Shown in pieces: positions 24,714-33,150 of a DNA stretch of 59,618 nucleotides. The stretch comes from Polyangiaceae bacterium (GTDB lineage Bacteria; Myxococcota_A; Polyangia; Polyangiales; Polyangiaceae): contig JAFGBI010000316.1 of assembly GCA_016933275.1 (NCBI GenBank), positions 1 to 59,618 on the forward strand, in the 5' to 3' direction. Under the pieces are notes generated by a model. The model saw only the letters and a list, made by a program, of their open reading frames with translations. It did no database searches and was not told the origin of the DNA. Made by a program: the position numbers and the translations under genes. Within the stretch, counting starts at the first letter, position 1. Every line of letters starts with the position of its first letter.

Positions 24714-25807
24714 GTGAGCGGGTGTCGGGCACGGTCCTTCCGAAGCTCGTGGGAGCGGAGCTCGAGCTCACCACCCGCTGCCCCTGTCACTGCACGACCT
24801 GTGGCACGGCCGCCGGCGACGCCCGCCCGGTGGAGCTCTCCCTCGCGCGGTGGCAAGAGGTGACGCGGGAGCTGGTCGAGCTCGGGTGTCAGCGGGTGAC
24901 GCTGCTGGGGGGAGAGCCGCTGTGTTTCGAGGGCTGGGCCGAGCTCGCGCGATTCCAGGTCGAGCTCGGGCTAGCCGTCGAGATCGTGACCTCCGGTGTC
25001 ACCGTGGATGCCGAGGTTGCGGCGCGCGTGCGCGACGCCGGGGTCGCCTCGATCACGGTCAGCGTCGATGGTACGCGTGAGGCGCACGATCGGCAGCGTC
25101 GCGTTCCTGCCGCTTTTGACCGGGCGCTGCGGGCGATCGCGCTCCTCGATGCAGCCGGGCTGCGGGTAGGGGTAACGTCGCAAGTCAACCGGCTCACGTT
25201 GCCCACGTTGGAGGCGCTGGCTCCCGAACTCGAGGTCGCGGGGGCGCTCGGGTGGCAGGTGCAGCTGACCTTCCCCATGGGTCGCGCGAAGGACTGCGGC
25301 ATCGAGCTAATGCCCGAGGACATGCCGGAGCTTCACGCCACGCTGCGCAGACTACGTCTGAGGCGCGGACTTCGTCCCTTCCTGACGGACAGCATCGGGT
25401 ATTGCACGGATGACGACATCGCACTTCGCACGCCCCAGGGTGGCCGTGCCCGGCCGTGGATTCAGTGCCTCGCGGGGCTGCGGCACATTGGGATCGCGAG
25501 CAACGGCGACGTGAAGGGCTGCCTGGCGCTGTGGGATGCCTTCACCGAGGGCAATCTCGAGCAGGAGCCGTTGGCGCGGATCTGGCGCGATCCCGAGCGG
25601 TTTGCGTACACGCGAGCTTTCGACCGAAATAGCCTCGCCGGTCCTTGCGCCGACTGCCCGCACGGCGAGCTCTGTCGGGGTGGGTGCACGGCGGTTGCGG
25701 TCGCTTACCACCAACGCCCGGGGATCTGTACCCACTGCTTTCGGCTCTTCGAGGCGCCGGCGTCCGGCGCGCTTCTGCCACCGGCCTGCCCAGCCGGTTC
25801 TCCTTGA
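24710..25807 (+). CDS. radical SAM/SPASM enzyme B
   Basis: This 365-residue paralogue of enzyme A carries CPCHCTTC (Cys24, Cys28, Cys31, plus an extra Cys26) and LGGEP. Its SPASM domain has C-x12-G-x4-C (CLAGLRHIGIASNGDVKGC), CADCPHGELCRGGC and a closing CTHC. Both A and B share the segment RRWQVQL/LGWQVQL and the GLRxxxI region, so they probably arose by duplication and may act on related sites or as a pair. Translation is coupled to enzyme A (ATGA). A 30-base gap with a GGAAGG site leads to the Cys-rich protein. The substrate is inferred to be that protein, not shown. Confidence 0.9.
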   Translation: MSERVSGTVLPKLVGAELELTTRCPCHCTTCGTAAGDARPVELSLARWQEVTRELVELGCQRVTLLGGEPLCFEGWAELARFQVELGLAVEIVTSGVTVDAEVAARVRDAGVASITVSVDGTREAHDRQRRVPAAFDRALRAIALLDAAGLRVGVTSQVNRLTLPTLEALAPELEVAGALGWQVQLTFPMGRAKDCGIELMPEDMPELHATLRRLRLRRGLRPFLTDSIGYCTDDDIALRTPQGGRARPWIQCLAGLRHIGIASNGDVKGCLALWDAFTEGNLEQEPLARIWRDPERFAYTRAFDRNSLAGPCADCPHGELCRGGCTAVAVAYHQRPGICTHCFRLFEAPASGALLPPACPAGSP

Positions 25808-25837
25808 TGACTCGTAACCTCGTCGGAAGGATGACCA

Positions 25838-26740
25838 ATGGATCCGAGAGTCGACTCCCTGCTGGTTCCTGCATCGCTGCTCCGAGTACGTCAGTTTCTT
25901 AGTCGGAGCGGGCTCAAGGTGTGGCCATGGGCCCCGCCAGAACGGGCTCTGGACGCGCTTCAGAGCCTGCTCGCGGCGCGGCGGGACGATCCCGCCTTCT
26001 GGGCGTCGCTCGAGGAGCTCCTCGGCGACCTCACTCGCGATCTGCGTCGCCGGCGAGACGCCGCGGGGACCGCGGTGGACAACGAAGTGCTCGAGCCGGC
26101 GCAGCATCGGGCGTTGCTCGCGGAGCTCCAAGGTGCCCTCGCTGCGCGTCCCGAACGCGGATTTCGTCTGCTGGCGGCGGCGCTCTCACGGCAGGCGCTG
26201 GGCGCGCTCTGCCTCGTGGCGGGAGTAGCCCTGGCGGGTTGTGGGGGCGCGACCAGCAAGGACGGGGCCGAGGACGACTTAGATCCGAGCGGGGGCAACG
26301 GATCCGGAGCAACCACGTCGGGAGGCAGCGGGTCCGGTGCGGCGACTTCGGGCGGTGACGGTTCCGGCGGCAGCGGCTCCGGGGCTACGGGCGGGGTGGC
26401 AACCGGTGGGATGGGTGGGATCATCGTTGTCCTCCCCACGGGTGGGACCGGGGGAACCAGTCCTGACACCTGTAACCTCACGCTGGACGAGATCCTGGGG
26501 GCTTGCGTCGCCGACGCGGCCTATCGCGACCAGCTCATTGGGTGTGTGAGCGATCTGAACGCATCCTGGCGGTCGGGCATCGAGCGGTTCATGGCATGCA
26601 AGGATTGCGGCGAAGTGCAGAGCGAGCTCTGCCGGCTCCTCGACACCTGCACCGATCCGGAGCTCGGCGCCGAGTACAGCCTCGAAGAGTTCGTGGACCA
26701 CTGCGTGGTCGTGCTCTACCGAGGCGTGGCGTTCGAGTAG
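25838..26740 (+). CDS. Cys-rich protein with leader-like N-terminus and internal lipobox; candidate radical SAM substrate
   Basis: I do not recognise this 300-residue protein. Residues 1-115 are a soluble, helical, Arg/Leu-rich region. At 119-135 comes a hydrophobic segment ending in ALAGC135, which looks like a lipoprotein signal but lies far from the N-terminus. Residues 137-208 are a Gly/Ser/Thr linker. The C-terminal domain (about 210-300) has eight cysteines (212, 223, 236, 254, 257, 265, 271, 289). No internal start codon just before the hydrophobic segment would give a normal signal peptide; the nearest candidate, a GTG at residue 84, still leaves a long n-region. The gene follows two radical SAM/SPASM genes by 30 bases. 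A substrate or partner role for the tail is an inference; a lipoprotein unrelated to the enzymes is the alternative. Confidence 0.75.
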   Translation: MDPRVDSLLVPASLLRVRQFLSRSGLKVWPWAPPERALDALQSLLAARRDDPAFWASLEELLGDLTRDLRRRRDAAGTAVDNEVLEPAQHRALLAELQGALAARPERGFRLLAAALSRQALGALCLVAGVALAGCGGATSKDGAEDDLDPSGGNGSGATTSGGSGSGAATSGGDGSGGSGSGATGGVATGGMGGIIVVLPTGGTGGTSPDTCNLTLDEILGACVADAAYRDQLIGCVSDLNASWRSGIERFMACKDCGEVQSELCRLLDTCTDPELGAEYSLEEFVDHCVVVLYRGVAFE

Positions 26741-27039
26741 CGTGCCCGTTTGCTGACTCTCGACCCATGACGACCAGCCGAGATCCACTCTGCTGGCGGG
26801 GCCCCACGCTCCGGGACCCAACGCGGGCCTGGGCGCGTTGGGGAGAGCGTGGGGGTTGCTGCTGTTCGCTGGTGCTCACGTACCCACGTTACGCTCCGCG
26901 CCGGGGCCCGCCTCCTCCGCGCCCCGCACTGCGCAGCATTGTGGGTGAGGGGTGCGGGGCGCGCGTCGCGCCTGGCCAGCGAGCGGCACCCGACCGGGAC
27001 CGACTGAGGCGTGAACGGATACCGTACGGCCGTCCGTCT

Positions 27040-27606
27040 CTATTCGGGGCCCTGCCATCGTCGGAGTTTTCCCACGTCGATCCCGAGGCAGTCGATGGCA
27101 CGGGCGGCGATCTGTTCCACCATGTCCGTGACGGAGGCGATCCTGGCGTAGAACGGGGGTACCGGGGGTAGGATCGTCGCGCCGATCTCGGCGGCGCCGA
27201 GGAGTTGCCGGAGGTGGCCGACGTGAAGGGGGGCTTCGCGGGCGATCAGCACGAGTGGTCGCCGTTCCTTGAGCGTCACATCCGCTGCCCGTTCCAGCAA
27301 ATCGGTCGAGCGCGAGGTCGCGACGGCCGAGACGACGCTCATGCTGCATGGTGCCACGATCATGCCCGCGCTCGGGAAGGTTCCACTCGCGATCGGCGCC
27401 GCTAGCTCGTCGTTCGCCCAGCGCCGAGTGGCCCGGCCGTCGAGGTCGGCGAGTGTCAGATTCGCTTCGAGGCCGAGCACCCGCTCGGCGGCGCGGGTCA
27501 CCACGAGGTGTGTTTCGACACCCCTGCCCGATAGCAGATCGAGAACCGAAAGGCCCAGCGCGGCGCCGCTTGCGCCCGTGATGCCAACGACGACGGGGAG
27601 GATCAT
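27040..27606 (-). CDS. ubiX: UbiX-type flavin prenyltransferase
   Basis: This 188-residue enzyme prenylates reduced FMN with dimethylallyl phosphate to make the prenyl-FMN cofactor of UbiD decarboxylases. Signatures are VVGITGASGAALG at the N-terminus, VAPCSMSVVSAVATSRSTDL for flavin binding, LVLIAREAPLHVGHLRQL and ILPPVPPFYA. The start MILPVVVG was chosen over one 13 residues upstream because it fits the family. It stands alone here. The UbiD-family gene at 42714-44009, some 15 kb away, would need its product, so the two are likely functional partners despite the distance. Confidence 0.94.
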   Translation of the reverse strand: MILPVVVGITGASGAALGLSVLDLLSGRGVETHLVVTRAAERVLGLEANLTLADLDGRATRRWANDELAAPIASGTFPSAGMIVAPCSMSVVSAVATSRSTDLLERAADVTLKERRPLVLIAREAPLHVGHLRQLLGAAEIGATILPPVPPFYARIASVTDMVEQIAARAIDCLGIDVGKLRRWQGPE

Positions 27607-27762
27607 GGTGACGAATCTAGGCGACCGTTTCATCATCGGCGACAAGAGAACGTGAGGTCAGTGGTTTTCCCGGTCACCGGCGGCGAGGGTCGGACCGGTG
27701 CGGACGGCGCGGTTTGGCGCCGAACGCCGGCCGGTCTTCTGGGGCAGGCGAAGGCCAGACCA

Positions 27763-28479
27763 TCACGAACGCAACGGTGAATGGGCGGAAACATCGAACA
27801 GCTGCTCGCGGACGACGGCAATCGATAGGCGGGACGCGTCGAGCAGCGCACGAAGCTCGAGGGCGGTGTAGCCGGCCTCGATACTCGTTCGCCAACCGCG
27901 GCGCATCTGCCTTCCGGGCACCGACCAGTCCAGCAAGGCGAAGCCCGAGAGTAGCTGGTAGAGAACCTCCGCCCCGAGACTCAGATCGCGTCGCCCGTCG
28001 CTGATGACGAACACACCTTCCGGCTTCAGCACGCGGGCGACCTCGTCGAAGGTCGCGACGGGAGCCAGCCAATGGTGGAGCGAACCGTTGGAGATGACCC
28101 CATCGAAGCTATCGTCTTCGAAGGGCATGGCCGACGCATCGCCCGGGACCACCTCGAAGCTTGCAACGCCCTCTTGCTGGATGTTTCGTTGGGCAACTCG
28201 CCGCATGTCCGGGGACAGCTCGAGACCGACCACCCCAACGCTGGGCAGCTCCTTGGCCAAGCAGATCCCGATCCACCCCGGGCCGGGTCCGATCTCGAGG
28301 ACTCGCCCCTGGGGGTTCAGGCCCAAGTCGTTGACGAAGAAGCTTACGAGCTTCTGGTACTCCCCTGCCAAGTAGCGCTTGCAGAAGCGGCTGTAGCCCT
28401 CCATGTCTAGCTGGGCTTCGTCGATGATGGCGCCTTGGGTTTCATCGGCCTCCGGTACTCTCGGTTTGACACGCCTCAT
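27763..28479 (-). CDS. class I SAM-dependent methyltransferase
   Basis: This 238-residue protein has a Methyltransf_11-type core: SAM motif VLEIGPGPGWIGICLAKEL, the acidic residue after motif II in VVGLELSPDM, the GDASAMPFEDDSFDGVISNG segment and a post-motif RVLKPEGVFVISDG. The N-terminal residues (IIDEAQLDMEGYSRFCKRYL) resemble ubiquinone/menaquinone or small-molecule methyltransferases. The substrate is unknown. The start is clear: ATG preceded by GGAGGG. It is divergent from the sigma factor gene across a 359-bp gap. Confidence 0.85.
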   Translation of the reverse strand: MRRVKPRVPEADETQGAIIDEAQLDMEGYSRFCKRYLAGEYQKLVSFFVNDLGLNPQGRVLEIGPGPGWIGICLAKELPSVGVVGLELSPDMRRVAQRNIQQEGVASFEVVPGDASAMPFEDDSFDGVISNGSLHHWLAPVATFDEVARVLKPEGVFVISDGRRDLSLGAEVLYQLLSGFALLDWSVPGRQMRRGWRTSIEAGYTALELRALLDASRLSIAVVREQLFDVSAHSPLRS

Positions 28480-28838
28480 GGTTCCCTCCGAATGGCTTCC
28501 TCCGACGGTAGCGCGGCAGGCGCTCGCACGTCTGGCACGTTCTCGTGTCATTGAGACTCGCCCCTGCGAGAGGCGCGGCCACGCGGACCTTCCAGACCAG
28601 GTTCCGCCTTGTGGCTCGAGGCAGGTTCCCTGGTCGTCCGGCCAGGATCGTCGTGCTAGCTTCTGGTTGCTGCAGAACCAACCACCTCGCCCCACCTCGG
28701 GCGCCCGGCCACGATTCCCCTCCGCGATCGTCCTTCCACGCGGCATCACCCTCCTGGGTCACGAGCAGAGCCCTACGAGGCATCGTCGGGAGCCTCGGGT
28801 TGGTGTGGCGGGAATACGGGGGGTCGCTTGCTGGAAAG
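28480..28838. other. 359-bp divergent intergenic region
   Basis: This region must hold promoters for the methyltransferase (-) and the ECF sigma operon (+). I could not pick out a specific promoter or operator. ECF operons commonly self-regulate, so a sigma-specific site is expected here, but that is not visible by eye. Confidence 0.4.
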
Positions 28839-29531
28839 ATGAACCAATCCACCGTCCCCGAAGCGACTGCTGAACATCTCCGGAACGTGCACTCCGCCAT
28901 GTCAGCCCGTCGTGCTCAGGTGTCCCTTTCCCTGGTGAGTGGCCAAGACCGTCGAGGCACCAGCGACGGCGACCTCGCACGGGGTTTGGTCGCCGGCGAG
29001 GCCTGGGCCATCGCGGAGACATGGCACCGCTTCGCGCCAATGGTGATCATGATGGCAGCGCGCTGCTTGGGCTCGAGATCCGAGGCCGAAGACATCGGGC
29101 AAGAGGTCTTCTTTCGCGTGTTTCGCAAGGCGAAGACCCTGCGCGACCCCAACAGCCTGCGCAGCTTCATCTACTCCTTTGCCATCCGCACGCTCAGGGC
29201 CGAGCTGCGCCGCAGGAAATTGCGATCCTGGCTCTTGTTGGACCCACCTGGAGTGCTCGTCGACGTGGGCTACCGAACGTTGGATGTGGAGGCGCGCGAT
29301 CATCTGCGAAGGTTCCATGCCCTGCTCGATCGCCTGACGCCACGTGATCGGCTCGTATTCACCTTGAGGCGGATGGAGTCGATGACGGTGGAGGAGATTG
29401 CGACTCAGATGGACATCTCGACGTCCACGGTGAAACGATCGATGGCACATGCTTCGAACCGCCTGTCCCGTTGGATCGATGCCGACCCTGGGCTGGTCGG
29501 CCTCCTCGACAAGGAGCGGTGGGGACGATGA
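28839..29531 (+). CDS. ECF-type RNA polymerase sigma factor
   Basis: This 230-residue sigma-70 family protein directs RNA polymerase to a small regulon. Region 2 contains APMVIMMAARCLGSRSEAED, IGQEVFFRVFRKAKTL and RSFIYSFAIRTLRAELRRRK. Region 4 contains LDRLTPRDRLVFTLRRMESM, TVEEIATQMDISTSTVKRSM. Regions 1 and 3 are absent, as in the ECF group. The ATG at 28839 is one of two reasonable starts (the other at 28899 gives 210 residues). Its stop overlaps the start of the FecR-domain gene, the classic arrangement for a sigma/regulator pair. Confidence 0.9.
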   Translation: MNQSTVPEATAEHLRNVHSAMSARRAQVSLSLVSGQDRRGTSDGDLARGLVAGEAWAIAETWHRFAPMVIMMAARCLGSRSEAEDIGQEVFFRVFRKAKTLRDPNSLRSFIYSFAIRTLRAELRRRKLRSWLLLDPPGVLVDVGYRTLDVEARDHLRRFHALLDRLTPRDRLVFTLRRMESMTVEEIATQMDISTSTVKRSMAHASNRLSRWIDADPGLVGLLDKERWGR

Positions 29532-30826
29532 CGACGACTTCGGACGAAACGACTGACTCTCGGGCGCTCGTCTTGCTGACCGAGCTGGGACGTGATGGGG
29601 TGCCGCGGCCCACCAGGACGGAGCTCGACCAGGGACTGGCCGCGCTCTATTCACGCATCGCTGCGGGTCGAGTTCGCCGGCGGGAAATTGCTCGCTGGTC
29701 GCTGATCGGGGTGGTGGCGGTGGTGTCGATCCTCATGACCCTGCAGATCGTTTCACTTTCCCGGAGTCGCTGGTCCACTCCAGAGCCGCGGGCGCTTGCC
29801 TACCAGATCGAGGGAGGCAACGTCCTCGAGGGTGGCTATTTGCGCGAGTTCGGTCACGGGGGCATCAAGTTGGTGTTCGACGAGGGGAGCAGGTTCGTGC
29901 TCACGCCGGGCACCCGTGGGCGGCTTCGCGCGGTCGACCAAGGAGGCGCCCGCGTGGCCATCGAGAACGGTACGGCCTCTTTCGAGGTCACGCCAAGCAG
30001 CGACCGGCGATGGTTCGTCGAGGTCGGTCCGTTCATGGTCACGGTCAAGGGAACCGTCTTCACCGTTTCCTGGGATCCGTCGAGCGAGCGATTCGAGCTC
30101 AGGTTGCGGCGGGGTCGTGTCGAGGTCAACGGGCCCGTTTCTGGCGGGAGCCTGGCGTTGCGAACGGGCCAGCGGTTGGTCGTGAGCCTGGCAGAAGGGG
30201 AAACCTTGATCACCGAAGACGAGTCGGACGAAGCCCTCGGCGAGTCCGCCGGCGTTCCCCCTCCACCCGCCGCGATCGCGTCCGTTCCGGTGGACCAGTC
30301 CGCCGGATCCAGTCCGTCGATTGCCCCTGCTCTACCGACCGTCGTGAAGGTCGCGGGCGAGCGCCGCTGGGCCGAAGAGTTGGCGAGTGGCCACTGGGAC
30401 CGCATCCTCGAGAGTGTCGAGCGGACTGGCGTGGAAGCGGCTCTGAATGGCGCTTCCAGCGAGGACCTGTTTGCGCTCGCCGACGCGGCTCGGTATCGAC
30501 GTCGCACCGATCTGGCCCGTGCGGCACTGCAAGCGCAACGTCGTCGCTTCCCGAACTCGGCTCGCGCGCTCGACGCGATCTTTCTGCTCGGTCGCGTGGA
30601 GGAATCGGGTGGAGGTGGGATGGTTCGAGCAGTCGCGTGGTATGACGAGTACCTGGCTCGGGCACCGACGGGCCCCTACGCAGCGGAAGCCTTGGGGCGA
30701 AAGATGACCGTCGCCAGCCAGATCGGCGGATCGGCACAGGCACGGCCGATCGCGGAGGAATATCTGCGGCGCTTTCCCAAGGGAAGCTACGCGGGATCGG
30801 CGCGCGCATTGCTTCGCGTTCCCTGA
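29528..30826 (+). CDS. FecR-domain membrane regulator with TPR-like C-terminus
   Basis: This 432-residue protein probably controls the overlapping sigma factor. The cytoplasmic N-terminus (about 1-55) is followed by a membrane helix near 58-78. A FecR domain lies at about 115-240 (GGIKLVFDEGSRFVLTPGTR, VGPFMVTVKGTVFTVSWDP, RLRRGRVEVNGP). A low-complexity linker follows, then a C-terminal helical repeat region (RYRRRTDLARAALQAQRRRF, AIFLLGRVEE, YLRRFPKGSY) that looks like TPRs. The TPR part may contact an envelope partner such as the next gene product. Coupled translation (ATGA) with the sigma gene supports a regulator-sigma pair. Confidence 0.87.
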   Translation: MTTTSDETTDSRALVLLTELGRDGVPRPTRTELDQGLAALYSRIAAGRVRRREIARWSLIGVVAVVSILMTLQIVSLSRSRWSTPEPRALAYQIEGGNVLEGGYLREFGHGGIKLVFDEGSRFVLTPGTRGRLRAVDQGGARVAIENGTASFEVTPSSDRRWFVEVGPFMVTVKGTVFTVSWDPSSERFELRLRRGRVEVNGPVSGGSLALRTGQRLVVSLAEGETLITEDESDEALGESAGVPPPPAAIASVPVDQSAGSSPSIAPALPTVVKVAGERRWAEELASGHWDRILESVERTGVEAALNGASSEDLFALADAARYRRRTDLARAALQAQRRRFPNSARALDAIFLLGRVEESGGGGMVRAVAWYDEYLARAPTGPYAAEALGRKMTVASQIGGSAQARPIAEEYLRRFPKGSYAGSARALLRVP

Positions 30827-30835
30827 CTGGTAGCC

Positions 30836-31894
30836 GTGGATCGCCTGCGTCTCGCCATCCTCTCGTCCGTCCTGCTGCTGTGGGCGACACCTGCACATGC
30901 GGGCACCGTCGCCATCGTGCGCCTGCCGAGCCCGACTCCTCAGCTTACCGAAGCGCTTTCCCGCCTCCACGGGGAATTGCTGTCCGTGGGCCTCGACGTG
31001 AAGATGATCGTCGGCCCCGCGGACCGTGGCTCGGATCGAGCAGATTCGCGAGCCTGGGTGGAGCAGATAGCGGCCGAGGGTGGGATCGACGCTGTCATCG
31101 AGATTGTCGGCGACCCCTCACCGGTGGCAGTCGACATTTGGGTCATCGAGCAGTCGCCTCGAGGGATCGAAGCCTTGAGGGTATCCGTCGAACCTTCTGG
31201 CAACAACGCTTCGGAGCGGCTCGCGATTCGTGCCGTCGAGGTTCTACGCTCGACGTTCCTCGAGCGCGACATGGTGGCAAGAGAGCGGCACGCCAAATCC
31301 ATCGCGGAACCAGCGACCGGGCCTCTGCCCTCGGGTGAGTCGGACCAACCGGACGAGCCGAACGAGCCGGCGCCTCGACCAGAGCACCTTGGCGTCGAGG
31401 TGGGGGCTACCGCACTCACCAGCCTGGACGGCGTGGGGGTTGCGATCTTGCCCACCGTCCGAATCGACCTGAGGGTGCGGTCTTGGTTCGTGGTGCAGGC
31501 AGTGTTCGCCGGCTTGGGGAGCCATTCTACGGTCGCCACGACGGCCGGCAATGCGCGGGTTGCCCACCAGTTCGGCATCCTGGGTGGATCGTATCGGATC
31601 CGGCCGGATCGACCGCTGTGGCCCTTCTTTGCGCTCTCGGCGGGTGTCCTTCATACCGCGGTCGAGGGCCGGGCTGATCCACCCAGGCAGGGGCACACCA
31701 CGGACCAATGGTCGTTCTTGTTGGACGGGAGCTTGGGGCTGGGTTTGAGCCTGCCCGATCGCTACTTCTTGACCCTGGCGACGCAGGTGCAGCTGGCCGA
31801 GCCATACGTGGGCATCCACTTCGTGGACGAAATGGTCGCTACTGGCGGACGTCCCAATCTCGGTTTGGCCCTCACCGTCGGTGCCTGGCTATGA
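30836..31894 (+). CDS. exported protein of the sigma/FecR operon, possible outer-membrane barrel
   Basis: This 352-residue protein has a clear signal peptide (cleavage after ATPAHA, residue 22). An N-terminal alpha/beta region of about 140 residues follows, then an acidic Pro-rich linker (PDEPNEPAPRPEH) and a C-terminal part of about 170 residues. That part alternates polar and hydrophobic residues and has aromatic-flanked strands (RIDLRVRSWFVVQAVFAG, QFGILGGSYRIRPDRPLWPFFALSAG, YFLTLATQVQLAEPYVGIHF). This looks like a small outer-membrane beta barrel, but I recognise no family. The start is GTG, nine bases after the FecR gene; the stop overlaps the ATG of the next gene. Confidence 0.72.
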   Translation: MDRLRLAILSSVLLLWATPAHAGTVAIVRLPSPTPQLTEALSRLHGELLSVGLDVKMIVGPADRGSDRADSRAWVEQIAAEGGIDAVIEIVGDPSPVAVDIWVIEQSPRGIEALRVSVEPSGNNASERLAIRAVEVLRSTFLERDMVARERHAKSIAEPATGPLPSGESDQPDEPNEPAPRPEHLGVEVGATALTSLDGVGVAILPTVRIDLRVRSWFVVQAVFAGLGSHSTVATTAGNARVAHQFGILGGSYRIRPDRPLWPFFALSAGVLHTAVEGRADPPRQGHTTDQWSFLLDGSLGLGLSLPDRYFLTLATQVQLAEPYVGIHFVDEMVATGGRPNLGLALTVGAWL

Positions 31895-32949
31895 CGTCAC
31901 TGGCGCGGGCCGGGCTACTCTGGATGCTGGGCGTCGTTGCCGGCACCGGCGGCTGCAACCGTGCCGATCTGTATGTAATCACGAACGAATCCACTGCGGG
32001 TGCCAGCACTGCGGGTGCCAGCACCGGGGGTGCCAGCACCGGGGGTGCCGGTGTTGGGGGTGCCGGTACCGGGGGCGCCGGTACCGGGGGCGCCGGTACC
32101 GGGGGCGCCGGTACCGGGGGTGGCAGCGCTGGCGACCAGAGCGTGGGACCGGTCACCTGTCCATTGCCGGCGTTGCAGGCGGGGGACACGAGCGTGACAC
32201 TGGAAGTGGACTCCGTGAGCCGTAGCTACGTGCTCCACATTCCCCCAACGTACGACGGCAGCAAACCGGTGCCGCTGGTGGTGGATTTTCACGGGATTGG
32301 CAGCTCGGGCTGGGGCGAGCTGGCGAGTTCACCGTACCCCGCCGTGACCGATCCAGAAGGCGTGGTCATGGCGTTTCCGGACGGCACGATGGGTCCTATC
32401 GGCACCGGGTGGAACATGGGGCCTTGCTGCGTTGCCGACGTCGACGACCTGTCCTTCGCCAAGGCCTTGGTGGCTCGGATCGAGGAAACCGCCTGCATCG
32501 ATCCCGATCGAGTCTATGCCGTCGGCGTTCTGACGGGTGCCGGGATGGTCTATCACCTTGCCTGCCACGCAGCCGATGTGTTCGCTGCCGTGGCGCCCGC
32601 CGCGTTCGATCTCCTGCAAGAGACCGTTGACGACTGCCAACCGTCGCGTCCGATCTCGGTGATCTCCTTTCGGGGCACGGAAGACACGCACGTGGGGTAC
32701 GATGGAGGTGCTTCCTCCCTGGTTCCCGGGATGCCAATCACCTTTCTTGGTGCCGAAGTGACCTTCGAGCGATGGGCCCAAATTGATGGATGCACGGGAC
32801 CCCAATCGATGGAAGACAGCAACGGATGCTCGTCCTACTCGGGTTGCTCGGACGGCGCCGAGGTGATCCTCTGCACGAAGCAAGGTGGCCGGGAGGAGCC
32901 CGGCGACGCCAACGTCGCTTGGCCGGTGCTCAAACGCCACTCCCTCTGA
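31891..32949 (+). CDS. LpqC/PHB-depolymerase-like lipoprotein lacking catalytic residues
   Basis: This 352-residue lipoprotein has a signal ending in AGTGGC, a linker of Ala/Ser/Thr-Gly-Gly repeats (about 35-80) and an alpha/beta-hydrolase domain of the esterase PHB-depolymerase/LpqC kind. Supporting stretches are YVLHIPPTYDGSKPVPLVVD, FHGIGSSG, VMAFPDG, YAVGVLTGAGMVYHLACHAA and GTEDTHVGYDGG. In active members the nucleophile elbow is GLSNGG; here the Ser position is Leu214, and the usual C-terminal GHxWP histidine is missing in DANVAWP. Activity as an esterase is therefore unlikely. Translation is coupled to the preceding exported protein, and it is the last gene of the sigma/FecR operon. 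Confidence 0.82.
   Translation: MTSLARAGLLWMLGVVAGTGGCNRADLYVITNESTAGASTAGASTGGASTGGAGVGGAGTGGAGTGGAGTGGAGTGGGSAGDQSVGPVTCPLPALQAGDTSVTLEVDSVSRSYVLHIPPTYDGSKPVPLVVDFHGIGSSGWGELASSPYPAVTDPEGVVMAFPDGTMGPIGTGWNMGPCCVADVDDLSFAKALVARIEETACIDPDRVYAVGVLTGAGMVYHLACHAADVFAAVAPAAFDLLQETVDDCQPSRPISVISFRGTEDTHVGYDGGASSLVPGMPITFLGAEVTFERWAQIDGCTGPQSMEDSNGCSSYSGCSDGAEVILCTKQGGREEPGDANVAWPVLKRHSL
31993..32127 (+). repeat. nine 15-bp tandem units in the lipoprotein linker
   Basis: Units such as ACCGGGGGTGCCGGT repeat nine times with small variations and encode a Thr-Gly-Gly-Ala-Gly-type linker. The period is five codons, so copy-number change keeps the frame. Confidence 0.8.
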
Positions 32950-33150
32950 CCGTCTCGAGTATCCGTTCACGGAGTCCTGACCTGAAACGACCGGCCGAGA
33001 TCCGCTCCGCTGGCGGGTGTGATGATCCCCCGAGGCGCGCCGCCCAAATGGGCAAGGGTAGCCGGGCGGGAGGACGCATCGTTCGCCGGTGAGGGGGAGT
33101 GTGGCCGGAGGCGGACGTCGAGCGGAAGGGTGGCAGTGGGGGTGGGCTGA

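Noticed and set aside
31993..32127. CRISPR array
   Set aside because: The 15-bp units are contiguous without spacers and lie in frame inside a lipoprotein gene.
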